Shown: positions 9,203 through 17,989, counted from the first letter of the stretch. The stretch is 64,000 nucleotides of DNA from Caballeronia terrestris (GCF_001544515.1 NZ_FCOL02000008.1:62001-126000); one strand, 5' to 3'. Notes: generated from the letters alone by a model not told the origin. Translations and numbers: made by a program.

Positions 9203-9234
9203 CAGAGTTGGCGCTGTCGATCAGAGTTGGCGCT
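9203..9234. repeat. Short direct repeat in intergenic region
   Basis: CAGAGTTGGCGCT occurs twice, starting at 9203 and 9222, followed by the hairpin-forming GCAACGAAGTTGC near 9277-9289. A close relative of the latter (CCCATGCAACGAAGGTTGC) recurs at 45101-45119, so these look like pieces of a dispersed intergenic element. Confidence 0.6.
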
Positions 9235-9349
9235 TTAGCGCTTACTCTGAACCCATGCGCCTTACTCCGGTCCCATGCAACGAAGTTGCGCTGTTTAGTC
9301 AGTCCTTCTTACACAAGTTTAGGAGCGCATGAATATTGATCATAGACAC

Positions 9350-9384
9350 AAAATGATGCGTATCGACGATCGTTTTCGTCATTT
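9350..9384. promoter_or_regulatory. Candidate Lrp/AsnC operator
   Basis: An AT-rich inverted repeat, AAATGATG at 9351-9358 and CGTCATTT at 9377-9384, lies between the Lrp/AsnC gene and the saccharopine-dehydrogenase-like gene it precedes. The place and shape fit an operator for the neighbouring regulator, but no site consensus is known for it, so this is inference. Confidence 0.35.
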
Positions 9385-9414
9385 CGACTTGGATTAGCTA
9401 CGAATCGTCGAAAC

Positions 9415-9906
9415 CTACCCGCCGCGGTCGATTTTGCGCGCGAGAATGATCGACGTCGTCGTGCGCTCGACGCCTTCCAGCGCGCCGATTTCGTCGAGCA
9501 GATCATTTAGGCGGTCGGGAGAATCGGCGCGCAGCCACGCGACGTAATCGAACTCGCCGCTGACTGCGCAAAGGAGCTGGATCTCGGGCATTTTCGCGAA
9601 ACGTTTCTGGACGTCGCGGCCGTACTTCGGCGCGAGCTTGATGCCGACGTAAGCCTGGATGCTCGCGTCGAGCACGTCCTGGCCGAGGCGCACGCCGTAG
9701 CCCGCGATCACGTTGTTCTTTTCGAGCCGCGCGACGCGCGCGATGACAGTCGTGCGCGCGACGCCGAGCTGGCGTGCCAGATTCGCGACGCTCTCACGCG
9801 CGTTCGTTTGCAGGAGCGCGACGAGGTTGCGGTCAATGTCGTCGAGTTGATCGAGGCGCGGCGGTCTCATGCGGTGGCGTTCCGGGGCGGTTTCAGGTTC
9901 GCGCAT
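9415..9906 (-). CDS. Lrp/AsnC family transcriptional regulator
   Basis: About 163 residues with an N-terminal winged HTH (DDIDRNLVALLQTNARESV..., recognition helix around VARTTVIARVARLEKNNV) and a C-terminal RAM domain that normally binds an amino acid (…CAVSGEFDYVAWLRADS...). The ATG at 9906 is taken; a GTG at 9915 and an ATG at 9870 are alternatives, and the latter would give the usual 151-residue family length. It lies on the same strand and directly upstream of the saccharopine-dehydrogenase-like gene, which is its probable target. Confidence 0.85.
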   Translation of the reverse strand: MREPETAPERHRMRPPRLDQLDDIDRNLVALLQTNARESVANLARQLGVARTTVIARVARLEKNNVIAGYGVRLGQDVLDASIQAYVGIKLAPKYGRDVQKRFAKMPEIQLLCAVSGEFDYVAWLRADSPDRLNDLLDEIGALEGVERTTTSIILARKIDRGG

Positions 9907-9964
9907 TATTAACACATGGCCAAACCGCCGTCATCCGGGCATTGAGTCCGAGCCTAAGATCCGC

Positions 9965-10351
9965 TCAAAGAACGCTCTCGCTCAATTCGACCATCACGAC
10001 TTCGCCGCGCTCCTGCGAGCGGCCGGTGAAATCGATGCCCGATCGCTCCATGATTTTGCGGATCTCCTGCGGGACGCGCTCGCTTACGCTGGCCGCGACG
10101 ATCGGCCGGTCGACGTTGCTCAGGAACTGCCGGATCCCCGGCGCGGGCCAGAAGACGAACACGTTCAGCGGATACGACATTCTGGCGTCGGCGGCGCGGT
10201 GCGCGGTGATGTGCAGTCCGACGGTCGGCGCGACGTGCATCAAGCGCGGCATTACGTGGAAGTCGCGCCCGAAGCTGGAAGTGACGCTTTTGACGAGGAA
10301 CGGCAGGCATTTGTCCCCGAACACCCGGTTTTCTGCTTTGCTCAGCGCCAT
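9965..10351 (-). CDS. Conserved-looking hypothetical protein, 128 aa
   Basis: Starting at the ATG at 10351, which has GGGAGA about 6 bases upstream, the protein is soluble, mixed alpha/beta, with no signal peptide or membrane helix. Segments such as PRLMHVAPTVGLHITAH and NVFVFWPAPGIRQFLSN look like folded-domain sequence rather than a shadow frame. I do not recognise the family. It is on the same strand as the Lrp regulator and the small gene at 10482, so the three may be in one transcript. Confidence 0.6.
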   Translation of the reverse strand: MALSKAENRVFGDKCLPFLVKSVTSSFGRDFHVMPRLMHVAPTVGLHITAHRAADARMSYPLNVFVFWPAPGIRQFLSNVDRPIVAASVSERVPQEIRKIMERSGIDFTGRSQERGEVVMVELSESVL

Positions 10352-10481
10352 GTCGGTCTCCCGTTCTTCGATTGCTCTTGGCAGGAATCGCACGGTGAGC
10401 GTAGTGCCGATGCGGCGAGCGTTGTGTGGCGCGGGACACATCGCGGGGCAAATTGGCGGAGGCTGGCGGCTCGTGGCGCGA

Positions 10482-10709
10482 TCAACTGGCTGCGCCGTCG
10501 CGAATCAGGCGTCTGATGATATCGACGATGCTGGGATCGTCGGGCTCGCCGGCCTGGCACCACGTCCAGTAGGCGTTCATGTCATCCGTGAACGACGGCA
10601 TGCAGCGCGCCTTGCGGATCACGTCGAGCGATCCGATCAACGCGCTGCCCCGGGCGATCAGCTCGTGGATGTCGGGGTCTTTCGCGGGAGAATAGGTTTC
10701 GCGGGGCAT
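10482..10709 (-). CDS. Small hypothetical protein, 75 aa
   Basis: A short soluble protein with a plausible composition (SIVDIIRRLIRD helix near the C-terminus, Trp- and Asp-containing middle DDMNAYWTWCQAGEPDD). The ATG at 10709 is preferred over an upstream TTG at 10736. There is no strong ribosome site and no family recognised. It is followed by the 128-aa unknown gene on the same strand. The call is tentative. Confidence 0.4.
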   Translation of the reverse strand: MPRETYSPAKDPDIHELIARGSALIGSLDVIRKARCMPSFTDDMNAYWTWCQAGEPDDPSIVDIIRRLIRDGAAS

Positions 10710-11020
10710 GCCGGTTTTGACGGCAGGGTTTGTCAAAACTTGAGCGCGCGGTTTCGCGCCTTCTGCTTAATTCATGTGCGTTTCTGCGCTTTTGTGCAAA
10801 GAGTTTTCAAATGACAACTTGGCATATGGGTCTCGCAAAGGCGCGCCAGCCTTGACGATTCTAGGCCGATTCGCTTTTGCCTTACCGCGCGGCCTATTCC
10901 AAAGCCGCCTCCGGGCACACACAAGCTCGATCGACAAATAGTACGATTCTTAAAGTAAGCCGTTTTAAATTGACTTAAAGACAAACCGCCCAGCCCGCGT
11001 GACTCTTTGAAAGAAGGCGC
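10710..11020. other. Intergenic region, relatively AT-rich, no gene seen
   Basis: This 311-base gap between divergent genes is visibly richer in A and T than its surroundings (for example 10940-10985, with repeated TTAAAG and a TTGACT). It marks the left border of the accessory patch next to tRNA-His and probably holds the promoter of the 255-aa gene. Confidence 0.5.
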
Positions 11021-11788
11021 ATGAAAGCAATTCCTCAGCCGAAGACCGAACAAATCGTGGAGAGAATCAACGCTCTCCAGACGGCCTCGCCCTATTACAT
11101 CGATCCGTCGACGGTGACGCCGCTCGTCCGCGAGTGGCGCGCGATCAAGCGGGAAATCGATGCTCTTATGACCGTCGATGCGTGCTCCGCCTGGGAACTC
11201 ACAGGCGCGTGGAAGGGGCTGACGGGCGATTTTGATGACACGGAAGAGGCATTCAGGAACAGCGTCGCGCTGGGGAACACCGGCACGAATGAAGTGAACC
11301 GGATGATTAATCGCTTGAACCTCGGCAAGTTCCAGGCGGGTCAGGACATCTATGCCCGAGTCGGCGCGCCGGAGCTTGGTCAGTTCACGCTGGCGCTTCG
11401 GGAAGGATTTGCGGCTGGCGCAATCGCTCAGGCGGCCCGCTTCATTGCGCGAGCCGAAAAAATGCAGATCGAATGGGACATGGAGGAAGCGGACGATCTC
11501 CTGCAGGCGCACGCGATTTTGCTCGATGCTGGCATTTCAGACGAACAGATCGCGAGTCATCTCGACGTGGCTGGCACAGTGCTTCGCCGTCATAGGATCC
11601 GCCCGATCATTGTGCCTCTCGTCACCTCCGCTGATGGTTTATTCCATGGCGTGACGTATTCGCTGACCGTTCCTGTCCCGGCACTCGAAGCATTTGAAAT
11701 GAACGTCGAACTCGCCGAAGCGGAAAATCAGGCGGGTCTCAAGAAGGATGTAACCTTCGACGTGGTCTTCGAGGAGGTCCGGGTATGA
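11021..11788 (+). CDS. Unrecognised 255-aa protein coupled to HEPN gene
   Basis: A soluble 255-residue protein without signal or membrane segment. An HTH-like stretch, ISDEQIASHLDVAGTVLRR, lies at about residues 172-190, and the C-terminus is acidic. An AGAAGG ribosome site precedes the ATG. Its stop overlaps the start of the following HEPN gene as ATGA, so the two were expressed together. The pair, its AT-rich leader and its place beside the 3' end of tRNA-His suggest an acquired module. I do not recognise the family; an antitoxin or regulator of the HEPN protein is only a guess. Confidence 0.65.
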   Translation: MKAIPQPKTEQIVERINALQTASPYYIDPSTVTPLVREWRAIKREIDALMTVDACSAWELTGAWKGLTGDFDDTEEAFRNSVALGNTGTNEVNRMINRLNLGKFQAGQDIYARVGAPELGQFTLALREGFAAGAIAQAARFIARAEKMQIEWDMEEADDLLQAHAILLDAGISDEQIASHLDVAGTVLRRHRIRPIIVPLVTSADGLFHGVTYSLTVPVPALEAFEMNVELAEAENQAGLKKDVTFDVVFEEVRV

Positions 11789-12040
11789 GCGCGACACCGA
11801 GAGAACTCGCCACCTGCGCAGCCGAATTATTGAAAACTGCCGAGTCGGAACCTCACTACCGGGCGGTCTGCAGTCGCTCGTACTACGCGGCGTTTCATGC
11901 CGCAAAGGCTTTTCAAAAGGCTTCGGCCCCTGTTCGACGCACGAGTCAAGGCCGACTATCACATCGATGTCGAAATCGATCGCGGACTGGCCGCCCACGC
12001 AGTAACCGGCGCGGACACGATACTCAGAATGACCGAATAG
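11785..12040 (+). pseudogene. Disrupted HEPN-domain protein
   Basis: The N-terminal part (about 50 residues) carries the hallmark SRSYYAAFHAAKAF helix of small HEPN proteins. In a different frame, from about 11930 to the TAG at 12038-12040, the sequence reads ARVKADYHIDVEIDRG…LRMTE, which matches the usual C-terminal KADYHLD-type end of the same family. The two pieces are out of frame and together code for only about 85 residues, whereas such proteins are usually near 130-160. An internal deletion with a frameshift at about 11920-11935 therefore best explains it. The start is coupled to the previous gene by an ATGA overlap. Confidence 0.7.
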
Positions 12041-12206
12041 CGTCACGCGCGCTTACTCGTGCGATCAAGGTTCGCCTTGCGGGACTTTTTCACTCGACGA
12101 CGCAGTTTCCGTCGGCTTCACACCGCGTGCGAAATGCGGCAGCGAAACCCGATTCAACGCGATATATCAACTGGGAAAAATGCCGACCTGGCTTGAGAAA
12201 AAAACT

Positions 12207-12283
12207 TGGGGTGGCTGATGGGACTCGAACCCACGACGACAGGAATCACAATCCTGGACTCTACCAACTGAGCTACAGCCACC
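12207..12283 (-). tRNA. tRNA-His (GTG)
   Basis: On the minus strand the sequence folds as a standard cloverleaf: acceptor GTGGCTG/CAGCCAC, anticodon loop GATTGTGATTC with GTG, and T-arm GGGTTCGAGTCCC. The extra 5' G (12283) faces C at 12210, the histidine-specific G-1:C73 pair. CCA is encoded at 12209-12207. The 3' end faces the accessory patch with the broken HEPN gene. dusA lies 117 bases upstream on the same strand. Confidence 0.97.
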
Positions 12284-12400
12284 ACTGACAACCTGATTTA
12301 CTGCTCTCGGGCTTACCAAGAACTGGCTTGCCGATCGAGAAGCGAGATTATACGAATAAAGATTCCGTTTGCCTAGCCCCCGCGCGAAGCGATTCGTCAA

Positions 12401-13405
12401 TCAGCCTTCGGCTAGTTCGACCGCTTCGCGCAGATGCGTGCGCGCGTCGTCGAAGATGGAGAGATCGCCGGTCGCGAGACGCTTGCTGTCCGACAGCACC
12501 CGGCGCCAGCCGCGCGCCCCCGCGACGCCGCGATACAGCCCCAGCGCATGCCGCGTGATCGCGCCGAGATACGTGCCGCACGCAAGCTCGGCGCGTGCGT
12601 AGTCGATCAGGCGGGCTTCGATCTCCTCGCGCGTCGCGACCGGCGACTGCGCGCCGTAAAAGCGCGAATCGACGCCCGCGAGCACGAACGGATTGTGATA
12701 AGCCTCGCGGCCGAGCATCACGCCATCGACGTGTTTCAGGTGCTCTTCCACCTCGTCGAGCGTCTTGATGCCGCCGTTGATCAAAATCTCGAGCTGCGGA
12801 AAATCGCGTTTCAGCCGATACGCATACTCATGTTTCAGCGGCGGAATCTCGCGGTTTTCCTTCGGGCTCAAGCCCTTCAGGATCGCGTTGCGCGCGTGCA
12901 CGATGAACACCTCGCAGCCCGCCTCCGCCACCGTGCCGACGAAATCGCGCACGAACTCGTAGTCCTCGATCGTATCGACGCCGATGCGATGTTTCACCGT
13001 CACGGGAATCGCGACGGCATCGCGCATCGCCTTCACGCAATCGGCGACGAGCTGCGGCTCGTTCATCAGGCACGCGCCGAACGCGCCGCGCTGAACGCGC
13101 TCGGACGGGCAGCCGCAATTCAGGTTGATCTCGTCGTAGCCCCACTGCTCGCCGAGCTTCGCGCTCTTCGCGAGATCGGCGGGTTCGCTGCCGCCCAGTT
13201 GCAGCGCGACGGGCGCCTCGGCGGGCGTGAACGCGAGATGCCGCGCGACGTCGCCGAAAAGGAGCGCGCCGGTCGTCACCATTTCGGTGTAGAGCCACGT
13301 ATCGCGGGAAAGCAGACGGTGAAACGACCGGCAATGGCGGTCGGTCCAGTCCATCATCGGGGCGACGGACACGCGGCGCGGGCTGGGTTCGGAAACTGCT
13401 GACAT
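12401..13405 (-). CDS. dusA: tRNA-dihydrouridine synthase A
   Basis: A 334-residue FMN enzyme that reduces uridines in the tRNA D-loop. It shows VAPMMDWTDRHCR at the N-terminus, NLNCGCPS with the catalytic cysteine, VKHRIGVD, HARNAILKGLSPKENR, and the FMN-phosphate motif NGGI…GVMLGREAY. DusA rather than DusB/C is indicated by HARNAILKGLSPKENREIPPL. The reading frame is intact. dusA is a known integration target for some phage integrases, but no integrase is seen here. Confidence 0.95.
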   Translation of the reverse strand: MSAVSEPSPRRVSVAPMMDWTDRHCRSFHRLLSRDTWLYTEMVTTGALLFGDVARHLAFTPAEAPVALQLGGSEPADLAKSAKLGEQWGYDEINLNCGCPSERVQRGAFGACLMNEPQLVADCVKAMRDAVAIPVTVKHRIGVDTIEDYEFVRDFVGTVAEAGCEVFIVHARNAILKGLSPKENREIPPLKHEYAYRLKRDFPQLEILINGGIKTLDEVEEHLKHVDGVMLGREAYHNPFVLAGVDSRFYGAQSPVATREEIEARLIDYARAELACGTYLGAITRHALGLYRGVAGARGWRRVLSDSKRLATGDLSIFDDARTHLREAVELAEG

Positions 13406-13500
13406 GGGACGCGGGATCGATTGCGTGGGGCGCCACGCCGGTGCGGCAAAAACGGCGCCGAATCCGTGATTTTACAGGATGAGGACAAATTCGTTCGTGG

Positions 13501-13800
13501 GGCGGCCGAACGCTGATCTCCGCATTCGAACGGCTAACGAGCCGTTTAAGATCATTCAGCGGAGGTACACACCTTCGTGGCGCAGCCGCAGTCGCGCGAC
13601 CAGCAACGACGAACTTCCACTTTAACCGTCCAGTGGGCCGTTCAAATCATTCGGGAAAAAGTGCGGACTTTCGAGACGTCAGCGCCCGCGCAGGGCTCGC
13701 GAACGCTGATTGCACGGTCGAACGGCTGGCGAGCCGTTCAAGATCATTCAGTGGGATGCGCGGTTTCGGAGCGGGGCGGGAAGTTCGTGCGGTTCCTGAC
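13501..13800. repeat. Degenerate 96-bp tandem repeat, three copies
   Basis: The element GCCGTTNAA(G)ATCATTC recurs at 13541, 13637 and 13733, exactly 96 bases apart. Two copies carry the dyad AACGGCT...AGCCGTT and the preceding GAACGCTGAT. The gap between dusA and the next gene (13406-13901) holds nothing else convincing. A 76-codon frame at 13577-13807 follows these repeats and is not accepted as a gene. Confidence 0.7.
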
Positions 13801-13901
13801 CGAGTGATTTAGGTCCCCATTCCGCGTCGACGCCAAATGCCAGTCACACAAAATGCTTACCAAACGCATGCCAAACCGCCCGCCATCCGAGGGACAAAAT
13901 C

Positions 13902-14138
13902 ATGAAAACGCTCGCCGCCCTGCTCCTTTGCGCCGTCTCCACCGCCTTCGCCCAACAAAAACCGCCATCCGACGCCGCCGCCTCGATGGTTAAGCCGCCG
14001 GCTGCCGCGGGCGCCAGCACGGTGCGCCCCGACAATCCCAACAATCCGGACAACATGCCGATGAAGCGTCCGACGCCGCCGCCCAACAGCGACCGCATGA
14101 TCCACAGCAACCCGGCGAGCGACGCCATCGCGAAATAA
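13902..14138 (+). CDS. Small secreted proline-rich protein
   Basis: A 78-residue precursor with a clear signal peptide (MKTLAALLLCAVSTAFA, cleavage after Ala17). It leaves a roughly 60-residue Pro/Asn/Met-rich mature part (DNPNNPDNMPMKRPTPPPN) that is probably unstructured and periplasmic. A GAGGGA ribosome site lies upstream. The family is not recognised and no function is inferred. It converges on the ssu locus. Confidence 0.7.
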   Translation: MKTLAALLLCAVSTAFAQQKPPSDAAASMVKPPAAAGASTVRPDNPNNPDNMPMKRPTPPPNSDRMIHSNPASDAIAK

Positions 14139-14154
14139 AGCGAAATAAAGCGAC

Positions 14155-14370
14155 TCAAAGCCGCGCGATCGACACCTCCGTCGACTTCACGAGCGCCACC
14201 ACTTCCGAGCCGACCTTGAGCTCGAGCTCGTCGACGGAGCGCGTTGTGATAACAGACGTGACGATGCCGAACGGCGTATCGACGTCGACTTCCGACACCA
14301 CCGACCCGCGAATGATTTCCTTGACCTTGCCCTTGAACTGATTGCGCACGTTGATCGCGGTGATGCCCAT
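14155..14370 (-). CDS. ssuF: Molbindin-like TOBE protein, SsuF type
   Basis: A 71-residue single TOBE/Mop domain protein (MGITAINVRNQFKGKV…VGSEVVALVKSTEVSI) of the kind that binds oxyanions such as molybdate. It lies 38 bases after ssuB on the same strand. In Pseudomonas putida a protein of this type, SsuF, is the last gene of the ssuEADCBF sulfonate operon and is needed for sulfonate use. Gene order here supports the same name, although the domain alone could equally be a stand-alone molbindin. Confidence 0.75.
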   Translation of the reverse strand: MGITAINVRNQFKGKVKEIIRGSVVSEVDVDTPFGIVTSVITTRSVDELELKVGSEVVALVKSTEVSIARL

Positions 14371-14408
14371 TGTGAGTCTCCAGAGTGGTGAATCGATTGT
14401 CAGACTTG

Positions 14409-15269
14409 TCAGATCGCCCAGCGGACCGCAAGCGGATGTGAATCGCGCGACGGCTCCACGCCAGGCGTCGTCCCGAGGACGCGCGTCAAAACCGCTTCCT
14501 CAAGCGCGGCAAAACCGGCCGACGCACGCGAGCGCGGCCGGGCAAGGTCGATCGCGGCATCGAAGGAAATGCGGCCTTCCTCGATCAGCACGATCCGGTC
14601 GCCGAGCACCACCGCCTCCTGCACGTCGTGCGTGACGAGCAACGCCGTGAACCGATGCTCGCGCCACAAACGCTCGATCAGCGCGTGCATCTCGATGCGC
14701 GTAAGAGCGTCGAGCGCGCCGAGCGGCTCGTCGAGCAACAGCAGATCCGGCCGATGCACCAGCGCGCGAGCCAGCGCGACACGCTGCCGCTGTCCGCCGG
14801 AAAGCTGTGCCGGCCAGTCGCCCTCGCGCTCGCTCAAACCCACTTCGGCGAGCACGGCGCGCGCATCGCCGCGTGCCGAGCGCGGCAGGCCGAGCATCAC
14901 GTTCTGGAGCACGGACTTCCACGGCAAGAGCCGCGCGTCCTGGAACATGATGCGGGTCTGGAGCGCGCTGCCTTCGCGCGCCGCGTGCCGCGTGAGCGTG
15001 CCGCCGCTCGTCGCTTCGAGTCCCGCGATCAGTCGCAGCAACGTGGATTTCCCGCAGCCGCTGCGTCCGACGATCGAGACGAAACTGCCCCGCTCGATCG
15101 CGAAATCGAAGTCCGAAAGCACGGACCGGTCGCCGTAATGCTTGTCGACGTTGCGCAGCTCGATCGCGAGATCGGCGCGGCCTGGGCCCGCTGGCTGAGC
15201 CTCGCGAAAGAGCGGTGCGCGGGCGCCGGGGATGCCCGCGAACGCCGTCGAGGAAGTGATCGCGTTCAT
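14409..15269 (-). CDS. ssuB: Aliphatic sulfonate ABC transporter ATPase
   Basis: A 286-residue ABC ATPase of the nitrate/sulfonate/taurine class. Walker A is GRSGCGKST (residues 68-76), the signature [15 protein letters not shown], Walker [13 protein letters not shown], and the H-loop VTHD. It powers import of alkanesulfonates with SsuC. The ATG at 15269 overlaps the ssuC stop by four bases; longer frames upstream are read through ssuC and are not used. The binding protein SsuA that would complete the importer is not encoded in this locus. Confidence 0.92.
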   Translation of the reverse strand: MNAITSSTAFAGIPGARAPLFREAQPAGPGRADLAIELRNVDKHYGDRSVLSDFDFAIERGSFVSIVGRSGCGKSTLLRLIAGLEATSGGTLTRHAAREGSALQTRIMFQDARLLPWKSVLQNVMLGLPRSARGDARAVLAEVGLSEREGDWPAQLSGGQRQRVALARALVHRPDLLLLDEPLGALDALTRIEMHALIERLWREHRFTALLVTHDVQEAVVLGDRIVLIEEGRISFDAAIDLARPRSRASAGFAALEEAVLTRVLGTTPGVEPSRDSHPLAVRWAI

Positions 15270-16117
15270 CGCTTCGCTCCTTTGTGTTGATAAGCGGGAT
15301 GCCAGCGCAGCGTCACGCGCTCGATGCCCTTCGCGAGCATGTCGGCGAGCTTGCCGAGCAGCGCGTAAAGCAGGATGCCGACGACCACCACATCCGTTTG
15401 CAAAAATTCGCGCGCGTTCATCGTCATGTAGCCGATGCCCGACTGCGCGGAAATCGTTTCCGCGACGATCAGCATCACCCACATCAGCCCGAGCGCGAAC
15501 CGCACGCCGACGAGAATCGACGGCAGCGCGCCTGGCAAGATCACGTCACGATACAGCGCGAAGCCCGACAGCCCGTAGCTGCGCGCCATCTCGATAAGAT
15601 TCGCATCGACGGAACGAATGCCGTGGAACGTGTTCACGTACACCGGAAAAAACACGCCGAACGAGACCAGGAACAGCTTCGCCTCCTCGCCGATGCCGAA
15701 CCACAGGATCACGAGCGGGATCATCGCGAGCGCGGGGATGTTGCGGATCATCTGGATCGTCGAATCGAGCGCGGTTTCGGCGGGCCGGAAAAGCCCCGTC
15801 GCGAGCCCGAGCACGAAGCCGATGCCGCCGCCCACCGCGAACCCCGTCACTGCGCGCAACGAACTGACCTTGACGTTCGTCCACATGTCGCCGGAGAGCA
15901 CGAGCGACCACGCCGCTTTGACGACCGCGAGCGGCTCCGGCAGCACGCGCGCCGACAATCCGCCCGTGCGCGCAGCGAGTTCCCACGCGATGAACACGGC
16001 GAACGGCACGAGCCACGGCGCGGCCTGCACGAGAAAGCGCCGGAAGAATTGCCCGCCGTCCGGGGACTGCGCGGCGCGCTGGGAGGCGCCCGGCTGGGCG
16101 ATATCGATATGAGACAC
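15266..16117 (-). CDS. ssuC: Aliphatic sulfonate ABC transporter permease
   Basis: A 283-residue inner-membrane permease with about six helices and the cytoplasmic EAA loop ([25 protein letters not shown]) that docks on SsuB. It starts with GTG at 16117, with GAGGAG eight bases upstream. It overlaps ssuB by four bases and follows ssuD by 18 bases, in the order of the sulfonate-sulfur assimilation operon. Confidence 0.92.
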   Translation of the reverse strand: MSHIDIAQPGASQRAAQSPDGGQFFRRFLVQAAPWLVPFAVFIAWELAARTGGLSARVLPEPLAVVKAAWSLVLSGDMWTNVKVSSLRAVTGFAVGGGIGFVLGLATGLFRPAETALDSTIQMIRNIPALAMIPLVILWFGIGEEAKLFLVSFGVFFPVYVNTFHGIRSVDANLIEMARSYGLSGFALYRDVILPGALPSILVGVRFALGLMWVMLIVAETISAQSGIGYMTMNAREFLQTDVVVVGILLYALLGKLADMLAKGIERVTLRWHPAYQHKGAKR

Positions 16118-16135
16118 GTTCGACGCTCCTCGCTG

Positions 16136-17284
16136 TCAGCTTTGCGACGCGCGCGGCAAATACGAATTGCCGACGATCTCGCCGAACGGCCCCGATAGCG
16201 GCCCGGAAACGCGTTCCTTTTGCTCGCGCGGCAAAAGCGGAAAGACGAGTTCGGCGAAGCGGTACGACTCCTCCAGATGCGGATAGCCCGACAGAATGAA
16301 CGTATCGATGCCAAGCGCCGCGTATTCCTTCATCAGCCCCGCGACCTGCTCTGGATTGCCGACGAGCGCCGTGCCCGCCCCGCCGCGCACGAGCCCGACG
16401 CCCGCCCACAGGTGCGGATAGACCTCGAGCTTGTCGCGCTGGCCGCCGTGCAGCGCCGCCATGCGCCGCTGGCCTTCGGAATCCATCTTTGCGAAAGTGG
16501 CCTGCGCACGCTGGATGGTGTCGTCGTCGAGCTTGCTGATGAGCTTGTCGGCGTCGGCCCAGGCTTCCTCCTCGGTTTCGCGCACGATCACATGCAGGCG
16601 AATGCCGAACTTGATGTCGCGGCCCTTCTCTTTCGCACGCTTTTTGATGTCGGCGAGCTTTTTCTCGACGTCGGCGGGCGGTTCGCCCCACGTGAGATAC
16701 GTGTCGATGTGATCGCCGACGATCTCATGCGCCGCCGGCGACGATCCCCCGAACCACAGCGGCGGATGCGCCTTCTGCACCGGCGGATACAGCACCTTGC
16801 CGCCCTTCGACGTGAGGTGCTTGCCCTCGAAATCGATCGAATCGTTCGTGTGCGACGTTTCCAGTAACTGACGCCAGATGTGCAGGAACTCGTCGGTGAC
16901 TTCGTAGCGCGTGTCGTGATCGAGGAAGACGCCGTCGCCTTCCAGTTCCGCCTGGTCGCCGCCTGTCACGACGTTGATGAGCAGCCGTCCGCCGGAGAGC
17001 CGGTCGAAGGTGGACGCCATGCGCGCCGACAATCCCGGCGACGACAGCCCCGGCCGGATCGCGACGAGGAACTTGAGGCGTTTGGTCGCCGGAATCAGGC
17101 TCGACGCGACGACCCACGCGTCCTCGCAGGAGCGGCCGGTCGGCAGCAGGACGCCTTCGTAGCCGAGCGTGTCGGCGGCGACGGCGATCTGGCGGAAATA
17201 ATCGGCGTCGGCGGCGCGCGCGCCTTGCGTCGTGCCAAGATAGCGGCTGTCGCCGTGGGTCGGAATGAACCAGAAGACATTCAT
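16136..17284 (-). CDS. ssuD: FMNH2-dependent alkanesulfonate monooxygenase
   Basis: A 382-residue luciferase-like flavin monooxygenase that cleaves C1-substituted alkanesulfonates to aldehyde and sulfite with FMNH2 and O2. The start [18 protein letters not shown], the internal [21 protein letters not shown] and the [20 protein letters not shown] region are characteristic of SsuD. The length matches the family. Reduced flavin would come from SsuE, encoded 96 bases upstream. Expression is expected under sulfate limitation, but no regulator site was identified. Confidence 0.95.
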   Translation of the reverse strand: MNVFWFIPTHGDSRYLGTTQGARAADADYFRQIAVAADTLGYEGVLLPTGRSCEDAWVVASSLIPATKRLKFLVAIRPGLSSPGLSARMASTFDRLSGGRLLINVVTGGDQAELEGDGVFLDHDTRYEVTDEFLHIWRQLLETSHTNDSIDFEGKHLTSKGGKVLYPPVQKAHPPLWFGGSSPAAHEIVGDHIDTYLTWGEPPADVEKKLADIKKRAKEKGRDIKFGIRLHVIVRETEEEAWADADKLISKLDDDTIQRAQATFAKMDSEGQRRMAALHGGQRDKLEVYPHLWAGVGLVRGGAGTALVGNPEQVAGLMKEYAALGIDTFILSGYPHLEESYRFAELVFPLLPREQKERVSGPLSGPFGEIVGNSYLPRASQS

Positions 17285-17380
17285 CGGAAAACTCCTGCGA
17301 GACGATCTGTATGGAAATGGCGTGCAGCGGCGCCGCCGGACGATGCGTTCAGCGGGCCTTGGAAGATTCTTAAATAACGG

Positions 17381-17989
17381 TCAGGTCGCGCAGGGCACGA
17401 GTCCGGCAAGCGCGGGCGCTGGCGCAACGGCCGCTTTCGAGCGCCATTCGCGCAACTGCGCCTGTTCGCCGAGCGCGTGCGCGAGTGCATCGGCCGAGGC
17501 GATCACGCGCTGCGCGGTCTCGGCGTGCACGGTGTAGCCGGTGTCGCTCCTCGGCATGTCGGCGTCGGAGGCGAAGACATTCGTCAGATGATGCCGCGCC
17601 CCGAGCGACGACAGCACCGGCTTCAGCGCGTAATCGAGCGCGAGCAGATGCGCGAGCGAGCCGCCGGTTGCGATCGGCAGGACGATCTTGCCGGCGAGAC
17701 CCGTCTGCGGCAGCAAATCCAGCAGCGTCTTGATGAGGCCGCTGTAGGACGCCTTGTAGAGCGGCGTCGCGATCACCACCGCCTGCGCGTGTTCGATCAG
17801 TTCGAGCGCCTCGCGAATCGCCGGATGCGCGAAGTCGGCGTGCATCAGCGCGGCGGGCGGCAACGCGCGGGCATCGATGCGTCGCACCGTCAGGCCGCGC
17901 GAGCGCAGCGCGCTTTCGGCAAGCGAGAGCAGCCAGGTGCTGCGCGACTGAACGGCAGGACTTCCGGAGATCGACACTACATAGGACAT
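17381..17989 (-). CDS. ssuE: NADPH-dependent FMN reductase
   Basis: A 202-residue flavodoxin-fold reductase that supplies FMNH2 to SsuD. The N-terminal SISGSPAVQSRS phosphate-binding loop and ATPLYKASYSGLIKTLLDLLP are typical of SsuE. It is the first gene of the leftward ssu locus. In E. coli and Pseudomonas the next gene would be ssuA; here only 96 noncoding bases separate ssuE from ssuD. Confidence 0.92.
   Translation of the reverse strand: MSYVVSISGSPAVQSRSTWLLSLAESALRSRGLTVRRIDARALPPAALMHADFAHPAIREALELIEHAQAVVIATPLYKASYSGLIKTLLDLLPQTGLAGKIVLPIATGGSLAHLLALDYALKPVLSSLGARHHLTNVFASDADMPRSDTGYTVHAETAQRVIASADALAHALGEQAQLREWRSKAAVAPAPALAGLVPCAT

Noticed and set aside
11785..12040. A working HEPN toxin-antitoxin pair
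   Set aside because: The HEPN gene is interrupted and lacks its middle, so no functional toxin is expected here.
12401..13405. Phage integration into dusA
   Set aside because: The dusA frame is intact and no integrase gene is present.
13577..13807. 76-codon open frame between dusA and the small secreted protein
   Set aside because: It runs through the 96-bp degenerate repeat; its composition follows the repeat and there is no ribosome site.
17285..17380. A truncated ssuA in the ssuE-ssuD gap
   Set aside because: Only 96 bases, with no recognisable binding-protein residue pattern.
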